Shown here: positions 26,118 through 35,016 of the stretch, piece after piece
Position numbering within the stretch: position 1 is the first letter of the stretch
Layout of the letters: each line of letters opens with the position of its first letter
Assembly: GCF_047272945.1 (NCBI RefSeq)
Contig: NZ_JBKOPS010000012.1
Span: forward strand, 1 to 64,000
Length of the DNA stretch: 64,000 nucleotides
From: Rubrolithibacter danxiaensis
GTDB taxonomy: Bacteria; Bacteroidota; Bacteroidia; Sphingobacteriales; Sphingobacteriaceae
Direction: 5' to 3'
Notes under the pieces: generated by a model
What the model saw: only the letters and a program-made list of their open reading frames with translations
What the model was told of the DNA's origin: nothing
The model's database searches: none
Translations under genes and position numbers: made by a program

Positions 26118-26978
26118 TTAAAATATTACTTCAAAAATGGTCCCTGAAGGAACGTTATTTTTGACTTTGATTTGTGCCTGGTGATGATTTAGTACCTGTT
26201 TAACAATAAATAACCCTAAACCTGTTCCCTTGGTTTTACGTGTATCCTCACTTCCCACACGATAAAACTTTTCAAATATGCGAGTTTTTTCCTCGTCATT
26301 TATACCAATTCCCTTATCTGCTACTTCAAAATGTATGTTGCTGCTGTTTTTCCAAACTTTTACTTCTATATCCGAACATGGCGGAGAGTATTTTACAGCA
26401 TTTTCAATCAGATTGGTTACAACAGACGTCAGCGCAAATTTATCTCCTTCAACAAAAAGACCGGGTTCTATTTCTGCTTTAATTGTTTGAGTTTTACAGG
26501 TATGTACCTGCAAACGATCGGCTACTTTTTCTACCAGTGTAGAAAAATTGAACTTCTCTTTCGGGAAAGAATACGACTCATTTTCAATTTTGGTAGCAAT
26601 AAGCATATTTTCAACCAGGTCGTCCAATCGTTCAATGTCTTTCAAAGAGTTCTGCAGAAACGATTTAATCTGATCGCGATCCAGTTCCCTTTTCAGTATT
26701 GTTTCGAGATATAATTTTATGGACGCTAATGGCGATTTGAGTTCGTGAGTAACAGACAAAAGAAAGTTTTTCTGTTGCGCATGTAAGGTGCGTTCTTTCT
26801 TTAAAGTTTTATGCAAGTGATAAGCTCCAACACAAAAAAGGAAGATGAAGACAGCTCCTTCGCCCATAATCATTCCTTTACGGTTAGGCTGTGCCTGGAT
26901 CAATAAAACGCCCCACCAGATCAGTTCTGCAAAAGCATAAATGATAAGGCAGTAGAATATAACCAGGGGCTTTCTCAT
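26118..26978 (-). CDS. Sensor histidine kinase in the heme operon
   Basis: The N-terminus has two transmembrane helices (about residues 7-29 and 37-54) joined by a loop of only about ten residues, so there is no periplasmic sensor domain. This points to intramembrane sensing. The dimerisation H-box is SVTHELKSPLASIKLYLE, and the HATPase domain has NLIENAVKYSP (N-box), DKGIGINDE (G1) and GTGLGLFIVKQ (G2). The length is 286 residues. It lies between hemL and its response regulator on the same transcript. Signals could be a membrane-soluble porphyrin, heme or envelope state; that is inference. Confidence 0.93.
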   Translation of the reverse strand: MRKPLVIFYCLIIYAFAELIWWGVLLIQAQPNRKGMIMGEGAVFIFLFCVGAYHLHKTLKKERTLHAQQKNFLLSVTHELKSPLASIKLYLETILKRELDRDQIKSFLQNSLKDIERLDDLVENMLIATKIENESYSFPKEKFNFSTLVEKVADRLQVHTCKTQTIKAEIEPGLFVEGDKFALTSVVTNLIENAVKYSPPCSDIEVKVWKNSSNIHFEVADKGIGINDEEKTRIFEKFYRVGSEDTRKTKGTGLGLFIVKQVLNHHQAQIKVKNNVPSGTIFEVIF

Positions 26979-27019
26979 ATTAATTGAGCTGTTTGAGTGA
27001 GGTTAACAACTACATAAAA

Positions 27020-28393
27020 CTACTTGGCTCTGAAAACTATATCAAGGCTATCAAAAATAGCTCTTTTTGCTTTTTCGAGTTCTATTTTGGTATGAGCTGC
27101 TGAAATAAATCCTACTTCATAGCCCGAAGGACCAAGATAGATCCCTCTGTTTAACAATTCACGGTGAAAAAGTTTAAATTTCTCCATGCTTGCCGCATCT
27201 ATATCTTCTGCTTTTTGAATATCATTGTCGGTAAAGGCAAACCAAAAAATAGATCCTATTGAAAATACCCTGAATTTATAATTTCGGGCAGAAGTAAACC
27301 GCTGAACAGATTCTGTGAACTCTTTCGTTTTATTATTAATATCGCGATAAAAACCCATGCGCAGCAGTTCTGTTAACTGGGCTATACCTGCAGCCATTGC
27401 TACCGGATTACCTGACAAGGTTCCGGCCTGGTAAACAGGCCCCTCAGGAGATACCTTAGCCATTATTTCCGCAGAAGCTCCATAAGCTCCTACAGGCATT
27501 CCGCCACCTAAAATTTTACCATAGGTAATAATATCGGGCTTTATATCATAATGCCTGGCAGCGCCTTCAAATCCAAGCCTGAAGCCTGTTATTACTTCAT
27601 CAAAAATCAGCAGGGAATTATTTTGTGAGGTTATATCGCGAAGAAAATGGATATAATCCTTATCCTGGATCAGCAAGCCATTATTAGCAGGAACTCCTTC
27701 TATTATTACTGCAGCTATCTGGTCTTTAAACTGAGCAAAAGCTTCTTCTACAGCTGTACGGTCATTCAGAGGGACAACAATCGTTTCGTCCGCAAATGTT
27801 TTAGGCACCCCTGCGGAAGATGTTTCGCCAAAGGTAACAAGGCCAGAACCTGCTTTTACTAATAAGGAGTCGACATGTCCGTGGTAACATCCTTCAAACT
27901 TTACTATTTTTGACCGGCCTGTATAACCACGTGCCAGTCGTAAGGCAGACATTACCGCTTCTGTGCCCGAACTAACAAAACGGATTTTTTCTATCAGCTT
28001 GTTATTATCCAGGATAAGTTCGGCAAGTTGATTTTCCAGCGCAGTAGGAGCACCGAAACTCATGCCTTTACCTAAAGTTTCTGTTACCTTTTCACGGATC
28101 TTTTGATTATTATGCCCCAAAATTAATGGTCCCCACGAGCAGCAAAAATCAATAAATTGATTTCCATCAGCATCCCAAACAAAACAACCATCACCACGAT
28201 CAATAAATAGAGGCGTTCCATAAACCGATTTAAACGCACGAACCGGTGAGTTTACACCTCCCGGGAAATACTTCTTCGCTTTCTCATACAACTCTCCGGA
28301 TTTCTCGCGTGAAATATCCGGTTTCCCGGTAGTAGAAACCGGCCTTGATTCTTCTTCTGATCCTGAAAATATCTTCTTTAACGAGTCTAACAT
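27020..28393 (-). CDS. hemL: Glutamate-1-semialdehyde 2,1-aminomutase
   Basis: HemL converts glutamate-1-semialdehyde to 5-aminolevulinate with PLP. The core begins at SGELYEKAKKYFPGGVNSPVRAFKSV, and the PLP lysine lies in YGKILGGGMPVGAYG. The protein has 457 residues, about 28 more than usual because of an N-terminal charged extension (LKKIFSGSEEESRPVS...). No start codon closer to the core is evident, so the extension is probably real. A 243-base repeat-bearing gap separates it from hemB upstream. Confidence 0.95.
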   Translation of the reverse strand: MLDSLKKIFSGSEEESRPVSTTGKPDISREKSGELYEKAKKYFPGGVNSPVRAFKSVYGTPLFIDRGDGCFVWDADGNQFIDFCCSWGPLILGHNNQKIREKVTETLGKGMSFGAPTALENQLAELILDNNKLIEKIRFVSSGTEAVMSALRLARGYTGRSKIVKFEGCYHGHVDSLLVKAGSGLVTFGETSSAGVPKTFADETIVVPLNDRTAVEEAFAQFKDQIAAVIIEGVPANNGLLIQDKDYIHFLRDITSQNNSLLIFDEVITGFRLGFEGAARHYDIKPDIITYGKILGGGMPVGAYGASAEIMAKVSPEGPVYQAGTLSGNPVAMAAGIAQLTELLRMGFYRDINNKTKEFTESVQRFTSARNYKFRVFSIGSIFWFAFTDNDIQKAEDIDAASMEKFKLFHRELLNRGIYLGPSGYEVGFISAAHTKIELEKAKRAIFDSLDIVFRAK

Positions 28394-28402
28394 TTCTTAA
28401 GC

Positions 28403-28624
28403 TGTAAGTTGAAGGTTATAAGTTCTAAGTTTACTTGACTATAACTTACAACATCGTATACTTATTATTACTATTACTTCTATTTAATAAATTAGCCGCT
28501 TATAAATCATCTTCACTTAGATCGAGTAACATTTTTTGAAGTTGTAACTTGCAGGTTATAAGTTCTAAGTTTATAGTTACTTACTCTTTTTCTACTATAT
28601 TAAATACTTATAACCTACAACATC
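28403..28624 (-). repeat. Tandem pair of palindromic repeats between hemB and hemL
   Basis: A 31-base unit at 28403-28433 recurs at 28543-28573 with only two mismatches; both contain GGTTATAAGTTCTAAGTTTA. Each is followed by a tail, TATAACTTACAACATC (28440-28455) and TATAACCTACAACATC (28609-28624), that is close to the reverse complement of the head. Each unit can therefore fold on itself. No coding frame of note is present in this 243-base gap. No U-tract suggests termination. Confidence 0.75.
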
Positions 28625-28636
28625 ACACTTATAACT

Positions 28637-29608
28637 CTAAAACATCCATCCTTTTTCAAGAATTTCACGGGCATGGTAAGTGATAATAATATTAGCTCCT
28701 GCCCTGGCAAAGGCGTACATATTTTCCATTGTTATTTTTTGTTCATCAATCCATCCGGCTTTTGCGGCTGCTTTCACCATCGAATATTCTCCTGAAACAT
28801 TATAACAGGCAACAGGCAAATTGGTATTGGTACGCACACGATGAATAATATCCAGGTAAGCCAGTGCCGGCTTCACCATTAAAACGTCTGCGCCTTCATC
28901 TTCGTCTAAAAGAGCTTCACGAATTGTTTCGTTCGGATTCCTGAAATCCATCTGATAGGCTTTCCGGTCACCTTTATTTGGTGCAGAATCTGCTGCTTCC
29001 CTGAAAGGCCCATAATAAGCCGAAGCGAATTTAACACTGTAACTCATGATAGAAGTGTCCTCAAAACGATTGGAATCCAGTTTTTCGCGAATACCTAAAA
29101 TCCTTCCATCCATCATATCTGACGGTGCTACCATATCAGCGCCTGCTTGCGCATGTGCCAAAGCCATTTTAGCCAGAACTTCTACCGTTTCATCATTTTG
29201 AACATAGTCATTATGAAGAATTCCGCAATGGCCATGTGTAGTATATGCACAGGTACATACATCGGTAACTATAAACAGATCTCCACCAAAAGCATTCTTT
29301 AATTCACGTATGGCTCTGGCAACTACCGAATTTTCACTGTAGGCAGTACTTGCATCCTCGCACTTATCTTCACCAACGCCAAATAGCAAAATTTTATTGA
29401 TACCCAACTTTAAAGAGAGTTCTGCATCTTTAATTAAAGTATCAACCGAAAAATGGCTAATTCCTGGCATGGCATCAATACCATGAGAAATATTATTACC
29501 CGGCACAACGAAATACGGATAAATAAACATATCTTTTGTTAACCGTGTTTCGGCTACCATTTCTCTCACTACCGGCGTTTTCCGTAATCTTCTTGGACGA
29601 ATTAACAT
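28637..29608 (-). CDS. hemB: Delta-aminolevulinic acid dehydratase (porphobilinogen synthase)
   Basis: HemB joins two 5-aminolevulinate molecules to porphobilinogen. The motif DVCTCAYTTHGHCGIL holds the three cysteines of a zinc-dependent enzyme, rather than the aspartate-rich magnesium type. The Schiff-base lysine lies in MVKPALAYLD, and YGPFREAADSAP and YQMDFRNP are conserved. The length of 323 residues fits. It starts 13 bases after the hemCD stop codon. Confidence 0.96.
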   Translation of the reverse strand: MLIRPRRLRKTPVVREMVAETRLTKDMFIYPYFVVPGNNISHGIDAMPGISHFSVDTLIKDAELSLKLGINKILLFGVGEDKCEDASTAYSENSVVARAIRELKNAFGGDLFIVTDVCTCAYTTHGHCGILHNDYVQNDETVEVLAKMALAHAQAGADMVAPSDMMDGRILGIREKLDSNRFEDTSIMSYSVKFASAYYGPFREAADSAPNKGDRKAYQMDFRNPNETIREALLDEDEGADVLMVKPALAYLDIIHRVRTNTNLPVACYNVSGEYSMVKAAAKAGWIDEQKITMENMYAFARAGANIIITYHAREILEKGWMF

Positions 29609-29620
29609 ATCAAATCCTTT

Positions 29621-31210
29621 CTAGTTATAATCAAGGCCAAAAACAGCTTCAGCCAACCCAATCTCATCCGGCGAATATGGCAGTGTATATCTTATTCCCA
29701 TTTCCGCTATCTTACTCCCGGTTGATTTACCTATACAAATCACTTGTTGACCCGGCTCTAATAAATTATCAGCAAAATAAGCTTCTACATTAGACGGGCT
29801 TGTAAAAATTAAAACTTCTGCCCCTGTTGGAGGAACATCTTCTTCCAGAATCGTTTCATAAATGGGCAGATCAATTACCGTAGTTTCTTCTGATAATTGT
29901 TTTTGAATTGTTCTAAGTGAATCTTTAGCTCCCGGAAAAAGAACCCGCTGACCCACTGTAAGTGCGGCAAATTCTTTTCCAATATCAGTAGTATCAATAC
30001 CTTCTTCTTCTCCGGTAAATTCCGGCACCCTTCCAAAACGGCGCAGCATATCTTCCGACCCCCGGCCTACAACTCCAAATTTTGTTTTTGAAGAGAAAGA
30101 AGGGTTTAGTTTAAAGAAATATTCTATTGCGTTTTTACTGCTAAAGAATACCCAGTCTAAATTTTTAAGTATATAGGGGTCGAGTTTATGAATGATTGGA
30201 ACCGTACGAATTAAAGAACGGTCTTCGACCGCTATTTTATGCTTTTCAATTGCCCGGCGGAAATAACTGCCTTCATACAGCTGGCGGGTAATGAATACCG
30301 ATTTGGGAAATTTCCTGTTTTTATCAAACTTAGAATGAATCTTTTCAGCAAGGCCATCCAATGTGTCTGATTCGATGAAATGCCGGTCGGGGAAAGATTC
30401 GCCATCGTCTGCTTTTGATGTCCACACCTGGAATTTATCCTCATCCTTGCGGCAAAAACATCCTAAAGGCATGTGGCATCCCCCCTCAAAGATGTTTAAT
30501 ACTTTTCTTTCAACACTTATCTGTTCGGCAACACCGGGATTGTGAATTTGCTGCAGGGCCTCAAAAAGTTCTTTATCATTTTCCCTGATCTGGATAGCGA
30601 GAACGCCCTGTGCAGGAGCCGGAATAAAATCATTTGGTTCCAATTCTTCCACGTAAAATTCGCTCAGATCTATTCCCAGACGTTCTACTCCCGCTTTAGC
30701 AATCATTATTGCATCAAAATCTTCGTTCCGAAGTTTCTGAATACGGGTTGGAACATTTCCCCGAAGGTCATCTACTTCCAGATCAGGACGAATGGCGAGT
30801 AACTGAGCTTTCCTCCTGTTTGAAGAGGTTCCTACAATACCGCCGAATTTCACAGAAAGCTTTTGCTTAATATCAACACAATCCTTTAAAATAAGAAGAA
30901 GTTCGGCTGGATCTTCACGGTCAGACACCGCTGCTATTATCAGACCCGGAGGATTTTGGGTAGGCAGATCTTTATGAGAGTGAACGGCTAAATCAATTTT
31001 TCCGTATAGCAACTCCTCTTCCAGTTCTTTTGTAAAGAAACCCTTTCCTTCCAGTTTGTCAAGCCGAAGATTCAGAATACTATCGCCTTGCGTTTTTATA
31101 ATTTTAAGTTCGGCGTCTATACCGATACCGGCAAGTTTATCCTTTACAAACCTTGCCTGCCATAGAGCAAGTTCGCTTCCACGGGTACCTATACTAATTT
31201 TTCTATTCAC
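29621..31210 (-). CDS. hemCD: Fused hydroxymethylbilane synthase / uroporphyrinogen-III synthase
   Basis: Residues 1 to about 305 are porphobilinogen deaminase: ISIGTRGSELALWQARFV, VHSHKDLPT, and EGGCHMPLGCF with the cysteine that holds the dipyrromethane cofactor. From about 315 to 529 (KSVFITRQLY...VFFSSKNAIEYFF...GRVPEF...VLIFTSPSNVEAYF...CIGKSTGSKIAEMG) the protein matches uroporphyrinogen-III synthase. The frame is continuous, so one polypeptide makes hydroxymethylbilane and closes the ring with D inversion. Fusion would limit spontaneous closure to the wrong isomer. The start is GTG. It lies between hemA and hemB. Confidence 0.93.
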   Translation of the reverse strand: MNRKISIGTRGSELALWQARFVKDKLAGIGIDAELKIIKTQGDSILNLRLDKLEGKGFFTKELEEELLYGKIDLAVHSHKDLPTQNPPGLIIAAVSDREDPAELLLILKDCVDIKQKLSVKFGGIVGTSSNRRKAQLLAIRPDLEVDDLRGNVPTRIQKLRNEDFDAIMIAKAGVERLGIDLSEFYVEELEPNDFIPAPAQGVLAIQIRENDKELFEALQQIHNPGVAEQISVERKVLNIFEGGCHMPLGCFCRKDEDKFQVWTSKADDGESFPDRHFIESDTLDGLAEKIHSKFDKNRKFPKSVFITRQLYEGSYFRRAIEKHKIAVEDRSLIRTVPIIHKLDPYILKNLDWVFFSSKNAIEYFFKLNPSFSSKTKFGVVGRGSEDMLRRFGRVPEFTGEEEGIDTTDIGKEFAALTVGQRVLFPGAKDSLRTIQKQLSEETTVIDLPIYETILEEDVPPTGAEVLIFTSPSNVEAYFADNLLEPGQQVICIGKSTGSKIAEMGIRYTLPYSPDEIGLAEAVFGLDYN

Positions 31211-31283
31211 GTTAATTGACTTGCCCCAAAAATAATTTAAACGAGCTATATAATTTGGAGTAAATTAAAATTGGCAGTAGATA

Positions 31284-32510
31284 CTAACTGTTATTTACCA
31301 GTATTTCTTTAGCCATTACCATTGGAACACTGATAAATTTTTTCTCCATGTAATTCATTACTTTCTCTAAAACCTCACGGGAATTATCATCTAAACCACT
31401 TACTTCCTGAGCAAAAACAGAATTTAAAGCAATGTGACGTATTTCCTTTATCTTTTCAGGAACTTCTTTCATTGCAAGTTCAATTCTGCGCTGTTTAAGG
31501 ATAGGTTTAAATTCTTCTATATTCTGTTCGATAATTCTTTCTGCATGAATCAGTTCCTGGTAACGTTCGCTCAGGTTTTGGTTTGCAATTTCCTGCAAAC
31601 TGCTGATTTCAATGTAATGAACCGGATTTGAAGCAAGTACCAGGCCACATGTATCGTTTGGAATAGCAAGGTCAACAATTACTTTTGAGCCGGATTCGCC
31701 GTTTAGCAACGACTGGTAAACTTCGTTTGTAATTATTGGTTCGGTAGATCCTGTACAGGTAATGATTACGTCGAATCCTTTCTTATAATTTTTTAATTCA
31801 TCCAACGTAAAAGCTTCTCCACATAGTTCCGCAGCAAGCTCCTGAGCTTTCGATAAAGTACGGTTAAAAACCGAAAAGTTGGAATATTTATGTTTTTGAA
31901 GGTATTTTGAAAGATTTTTATTGGTTTCTCCTGCTCCGATTATTACTATACGTGCATTGGAACACATTTTTAAGTCACGTAATTTACGATAAGCAAGGGA
32001 TACGACAGAGATAGGTTTTTGAGAGATTTTGGTGTAGGTATAAACTTCCTTTGCCGTTTTAACTACCTGATTCATAATCAATCGCATGTAGTCTCCGGTG
32101 AAACCCGCTTCTCGGCATCGTTCATAAGCTTTTCTAACCTGCGCAAGAATTTCTTTTTCGCCTACTACCAGGCTCTCTAATGAACACGAGATACGAAGCA
32201 GGTGATTCAGTGCTTCCACATCTTCGTAAATAGATACCTGGTTTAAAAACTGATCCAAATGCTCTTCAGGAACGCAGAAGTTTATCGTCCGGATAAATTC
32301 TTTAACAAATTCAGAAGAAAGAGATTGAGAAGCTGAAAACACAAATTCAACCCGGTTGCAGGTTCCGATATAGAATATCTCAGGGATATCAAATTTTGCA
32401 CGTACACTTTCTAATCTGCTTTCAAGGGTTTCATTACAAATTACAAATTTCCCTAAATCTTTTAGTTCAATGTGCTTATGAGTAAATGCAATGACTTTTA
32501 AATACTTCAA
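31284..32510 (-). CDS. hemA: Glutamyl-tRNA reductase
   Basis: HemA reduces glutamyl-tRNA(Glu) to glutamate-1-semialdehyde, the committed step of C5-pathway heme synthesis. The active-site cysteine is Cys51 in YIGTCNRVEFVF, and SCSLESLVVGEKEILAQVRKAYE is diagnostic. The NADPH domain has VIIGAGETNKNLSKYL. The 408 residues cover all three domains. Translation must begin at TTG 32510, because the conserved N-terminal strand (LKVIAFTHKHIEL) precedes any ATG. It is the first gene of the operon, so the weak start codon may set heme flux. Confidence 0.95.
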   Translation of the reverse strand: MKYLKVIAFTHKHIELKDLGKFVICNETLESRLESVRAKFDIPEIFYIGTCNRVEFVFSASQSLSSEFVKEFIRTINFCVPEEHLDQFLNQVSIYEDVEALNHLLRISCSLESLVVGEKEILAQVRKAYERCREAGFTGDYMRLIMNQVVKTAKEVYTYTKISQKPISVVSLAYRKLRDLKMCSNARIVIIGAGETNKNLSKYLQKHKYSNFSVFNRTLSKAQELAAELCGEAFTLDELKNYKKGFDVIITCTGSTEPIITNEVYQSLLNGESGSKVIVDLAIPNDTCGLVLASNPVHYIEISSLQEIANQNLSERYQELIHAERIIEQNIEEFKPILKQRRIELAMKEVPEKIKEIRHIALNSVFAQEVSGLDDNSREVLEKVMNYMEKKFISVPMVMAKEILVNNS

Positions 32511-32911
32511 AACTCTGCTAATCTTAAAAACTCAACAAAAGTAATTATAGGCTTCAACTGCTTAGTCATGTCTTTGTCAAACAGAATTATTTAGAATCCT
32601 TTTAAATTATTGCCAAAGATCATTTGTAAAACCACGGCAAATATCAAAATAAGAATTTAATGCACAAATGATTGAAACAGGCTAAAAAATATGAGAATAG
32701 TCATCTCTTAAAAATACCATTCAAACACTTAATATGGTGAATATTTAGAAAGGTGATTACAGAATAAATGTTTTTTTTTAATCCTGAAACTCTGCCTGTT
32801 CAGGCACGTACAACTCCTTGTATAAGAGATTATTCATTTTTCATAGTTTAGGTTTTAGGTTGAAGTTAAGGGAGTGAGGTAAAACTGCTCCCTTTTCTTT
32901 TTGTTGCCTGC
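32511..32911. other. Intergenic region between hemA and the PAS kinase
   Basis: This 401-base gap carries the hemA promoter region on the minus strand side and no convincing open frame. A six-codon ATG frame at 32691-32711 is too short to support. Towards the right it holds a GCCTGTTCAGGC palindrome near 32796 and a terminator on the plus strand (listed separately). I saw no tRNA cloverleaf. Confidence 0.5.
32868..32903 (+). terminator. Plus-strand Rho-independent terminator with no coding gene before it
   Basis: AAGGGAG (32868-32874) pairs with CTCCCTT (32888-32894), and TTTTCTTTTT follows. It points along the plus strand, while both flanking genes are on the minus strand. A copy of ACTCCTT upstream (around 32812) could pair with the left arm, so an alternative structure is possible. 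Confidence 0.55.
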
Positions 32912-34813
32912 TTAAGAATCAGCTACTGAAAGGCTTTGCTGTTTTAAAGGTAAGCTAAAACAAAAAGTAGATCCTAAGCCATACTGGCTTTTAAACCATA
33001 TCCGCCCATTTTGACGCTTAATAATCTCGGCAGAAATATACAAGCCCAACCCCAGGCCAGCTATAGAATAATTTTTTTCTTCCTGAACACGGTAAAAACG
33101 ATCAAAAATAAATTGCTGCTTGTCTTTAGGAATACCCACTCCAAAATCCTGAACGCAACAAACAATTTCGTCTCGCTCCATACCAAAAGTAACCAGCACC
33201 TTATTTTTCCCCGGCGAATATTTAATAGCATTGGTTAGCAGATTTACAAGAACCTGCCCTGTTCTTTCCCTATCGCCAAAGCAAAGTATCCGTACGGTAG
33301 ACTTCACTACTATTTTATGGGAAGAAGTACGTTCTACTTCGCTCACTGTTTCATTAACAAGTTCATCAAAAGAATATTCGCTGTTACGCAACTGGAGTTT
33401 CCCCGCCTCTATCCGGCTGATGTCTAAAAGATCATGAACAAGTACAGTAAGGCGTACAATCTGGATTACCATCTTTTTTAACATCACACAGGCTGTTACA
33501 TCTCCAATGTTACCAAACATCCTTTCCAGTACTTGTGCATATGCCTTTAGCGATGTAATAGGTGTTTTTAATTCATGGCTTACAATACTAATCAATTCAT
33601 CCTTCCGGCGTTCTAACTCCTTATTCTCAGTAACATCAAGTATGGTCCCTAACATTCGCACAGGTTCTTTCTGCTCGTTACGAAAAACCTGCCCCATTAA
33701 CTGCACCCAATGAATGGACTCATCAGGCCATTTTACCCTTACATGAATTTGTAACCGGTCTTTTTCATTTGCTTCTTTCAGCACTTCCAGAACTGTTTCC
33801 CGGTCTTCTTCCATTACATGCTGTAGAAATTCGTCTACAGTCCAGCTCTCTCTATGCTCATTATACCCCATTATTTTATCTGATTCAAAATAGGGTACAG
33901 ATTTTCCAGATACCATATCCAGATCCCAAACACCTAATCCGGAAGATTCTATTGCAAGGTTCAGGCGGTGCTCGCTCTCTTCCAGTTTTTTACGCAATAT
34001 AACAGATGAACTCACGTCCATAACAACTACCAAAACGCCTGAAATAGCTCCGTCTGCTTCGTAATACGGCTGGTAAAACCTGCTTACATATATTCTCTCA
34101 TCCCCCTTTGTAGTAAAGGGAACATCAATGTTAAACAAGCAAAAAGGCCTTTGTTCAGAAACATAGCGTGATAACTCTTCAAAATCATCTATAGCTCCCA
34201 CTACATCAATTAAGGATTTACCAACCAACTCCTGTTCTTCCTTTTTGTGTAAGCCCAACAAATAGGGGTTCATAAACTCCACTATAAGATCAGCGCTTTT
34301 ATAGATAGCAACCCCTACCGGAAGTTGTTTCAGGATGGATAGAAAACGGGCTTTCTGCTCCTGGGCCTGTTCTTTTGCCTTCTGCTCATTTTCTTTTAAA
34401 ACCATCAGGTTAGTTACATCTACCGGAGAATGGAGGATATACTCAATTTCATTATTTTCATTTAAAACCGGTGTATTGGTTGAAATACAGAACCTTCTTT
34501 CATGATCTGCAGTTCCAGGAATTGGTATTTCAAAGGGGTGAACTTCCATTACTACTGTACTTTTTGTCTCCATTACACGAAGCAGGGTTTGCTGAAAGCC
34601 GAGCAGGTTACCTGAAAGTTCCTTTTTTTTATCACCATTAAGCACTTCGAATAAACCTTTCCCCCGAATATCGGTTAGTAAATTCAAAGCATTCAGATAA
34701 GCATCATTTACTTCTATGATTGTAAAATCCGGCGCATCCGGTTTAAGTACAAGCAAGCAGCATTGCGATGCATAAAAGAGCTTTTTATAACTCTCATTGC
34801 TTAAGGCAGACAT
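32912..34813 (-). CDS. Multi-PAS hybrid-free sensor histidine kinase, cytoplasmic
   Basis: The 633-residue protein has no transmembrane helix. Three PAS domains can be traced: about residues 8-130 (SQCCLLVLKPDAPDFTIIEVNDAYLNAL), 155-270 (LPVGVAIYKSADLIVEFMNPYLLGL) and 285-400 (GVWDLDMVSGKSVPYFESDKIMGYNEH, PAS_3 type with PAC end). HisKA follows with SIVSHELKTPITSLKAYAQ, then HATPase with NLLTNAIKYSPGKN and GLGLGLYISAEI. It should sense a soluble or redox signal. The best partner is the single receiver gene transcribed divergently next door. Confidence 0.92.
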   Translation of the reverse strand: MSALSNESYKKLFYASQCCLLVLKPDAPDFTIIEVNDAYLNALNLLTDIRGKGLFEVLNGDKKKELSGNLLGFQQTLLRVMETKSTVVMEVHPFEIPIPGTADHERRFCISTNTPVLNENNEIEYILHSPVDVTNLMVLKENEQKAKEQAQEQKARFLSILKQLPVGVAIYKSADLIVEFMNPYLLGLHKKEEQELVGKSLIDVVGAIDDFEELSRYVSEQRPFCLFNIDVPFTTKGDERIYVSRFYQPYYEADGAISGVLVVVMDVSSSVILRKKLEESEHRLNLAIESSGLGVWDLDMVSGKSVPYFESDKIMGYNEHRESWTVDEFLQHVMEEDRETVLEVLKEANEKDRLQIHVRVKWPDESIHWVQLMGQVFRNEQKEPVRMLGTILDVTENKELERRKDELISIVSHELKTPITSLKAYAQVLERMFGNIGDVTACVMLKKMVIQIVRLTVLVHDLLDISRIEAGKLQLRNSEYSFDELVNETVSEVERTSSHKIVVKSTVRILCFGDRERTGQVLVNLLTNAIKYSPGKNKVLVTFGMERDEIVCCVQDFGVGIPKDKQQFIFDRFYRVQEEKNYSIAGLGLGLYISAEIIKRQNGRIWFKSQYGLGSTFCFSLPLKQQSLSVADS

Positions 34814-35016
34814 AGGTAGATGTTTATTAAAGTAGCTTTACTACTCTTTAAATTTAAATAAAAAAAAGAATTAGAAGGAGAAGTATTTAAAGTATCTGAA
34901 AATTTATAATAGAAACAAGCAACCTTTGGTATAGTTTTTCGTAGTTAAATTCATCTGAGTTAAACTTCATAAAAGTTTAACGATTGAAAAACAGCTCTCA
35001 TTTTACAATTATAAAC

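Noticed and set aside
26240..26714. Three overlapping plus-strand frames opposite the heme-operon kinase
   Set aside because: They are in different frames over the same DNA and look like random read-through of the histidine kinase gene.
32691..32711. Six-codon frame MRIVIS as an amino acid leader peptide
   Set aside because: It has no downstream gene on the same strand and too few regulatory codons.
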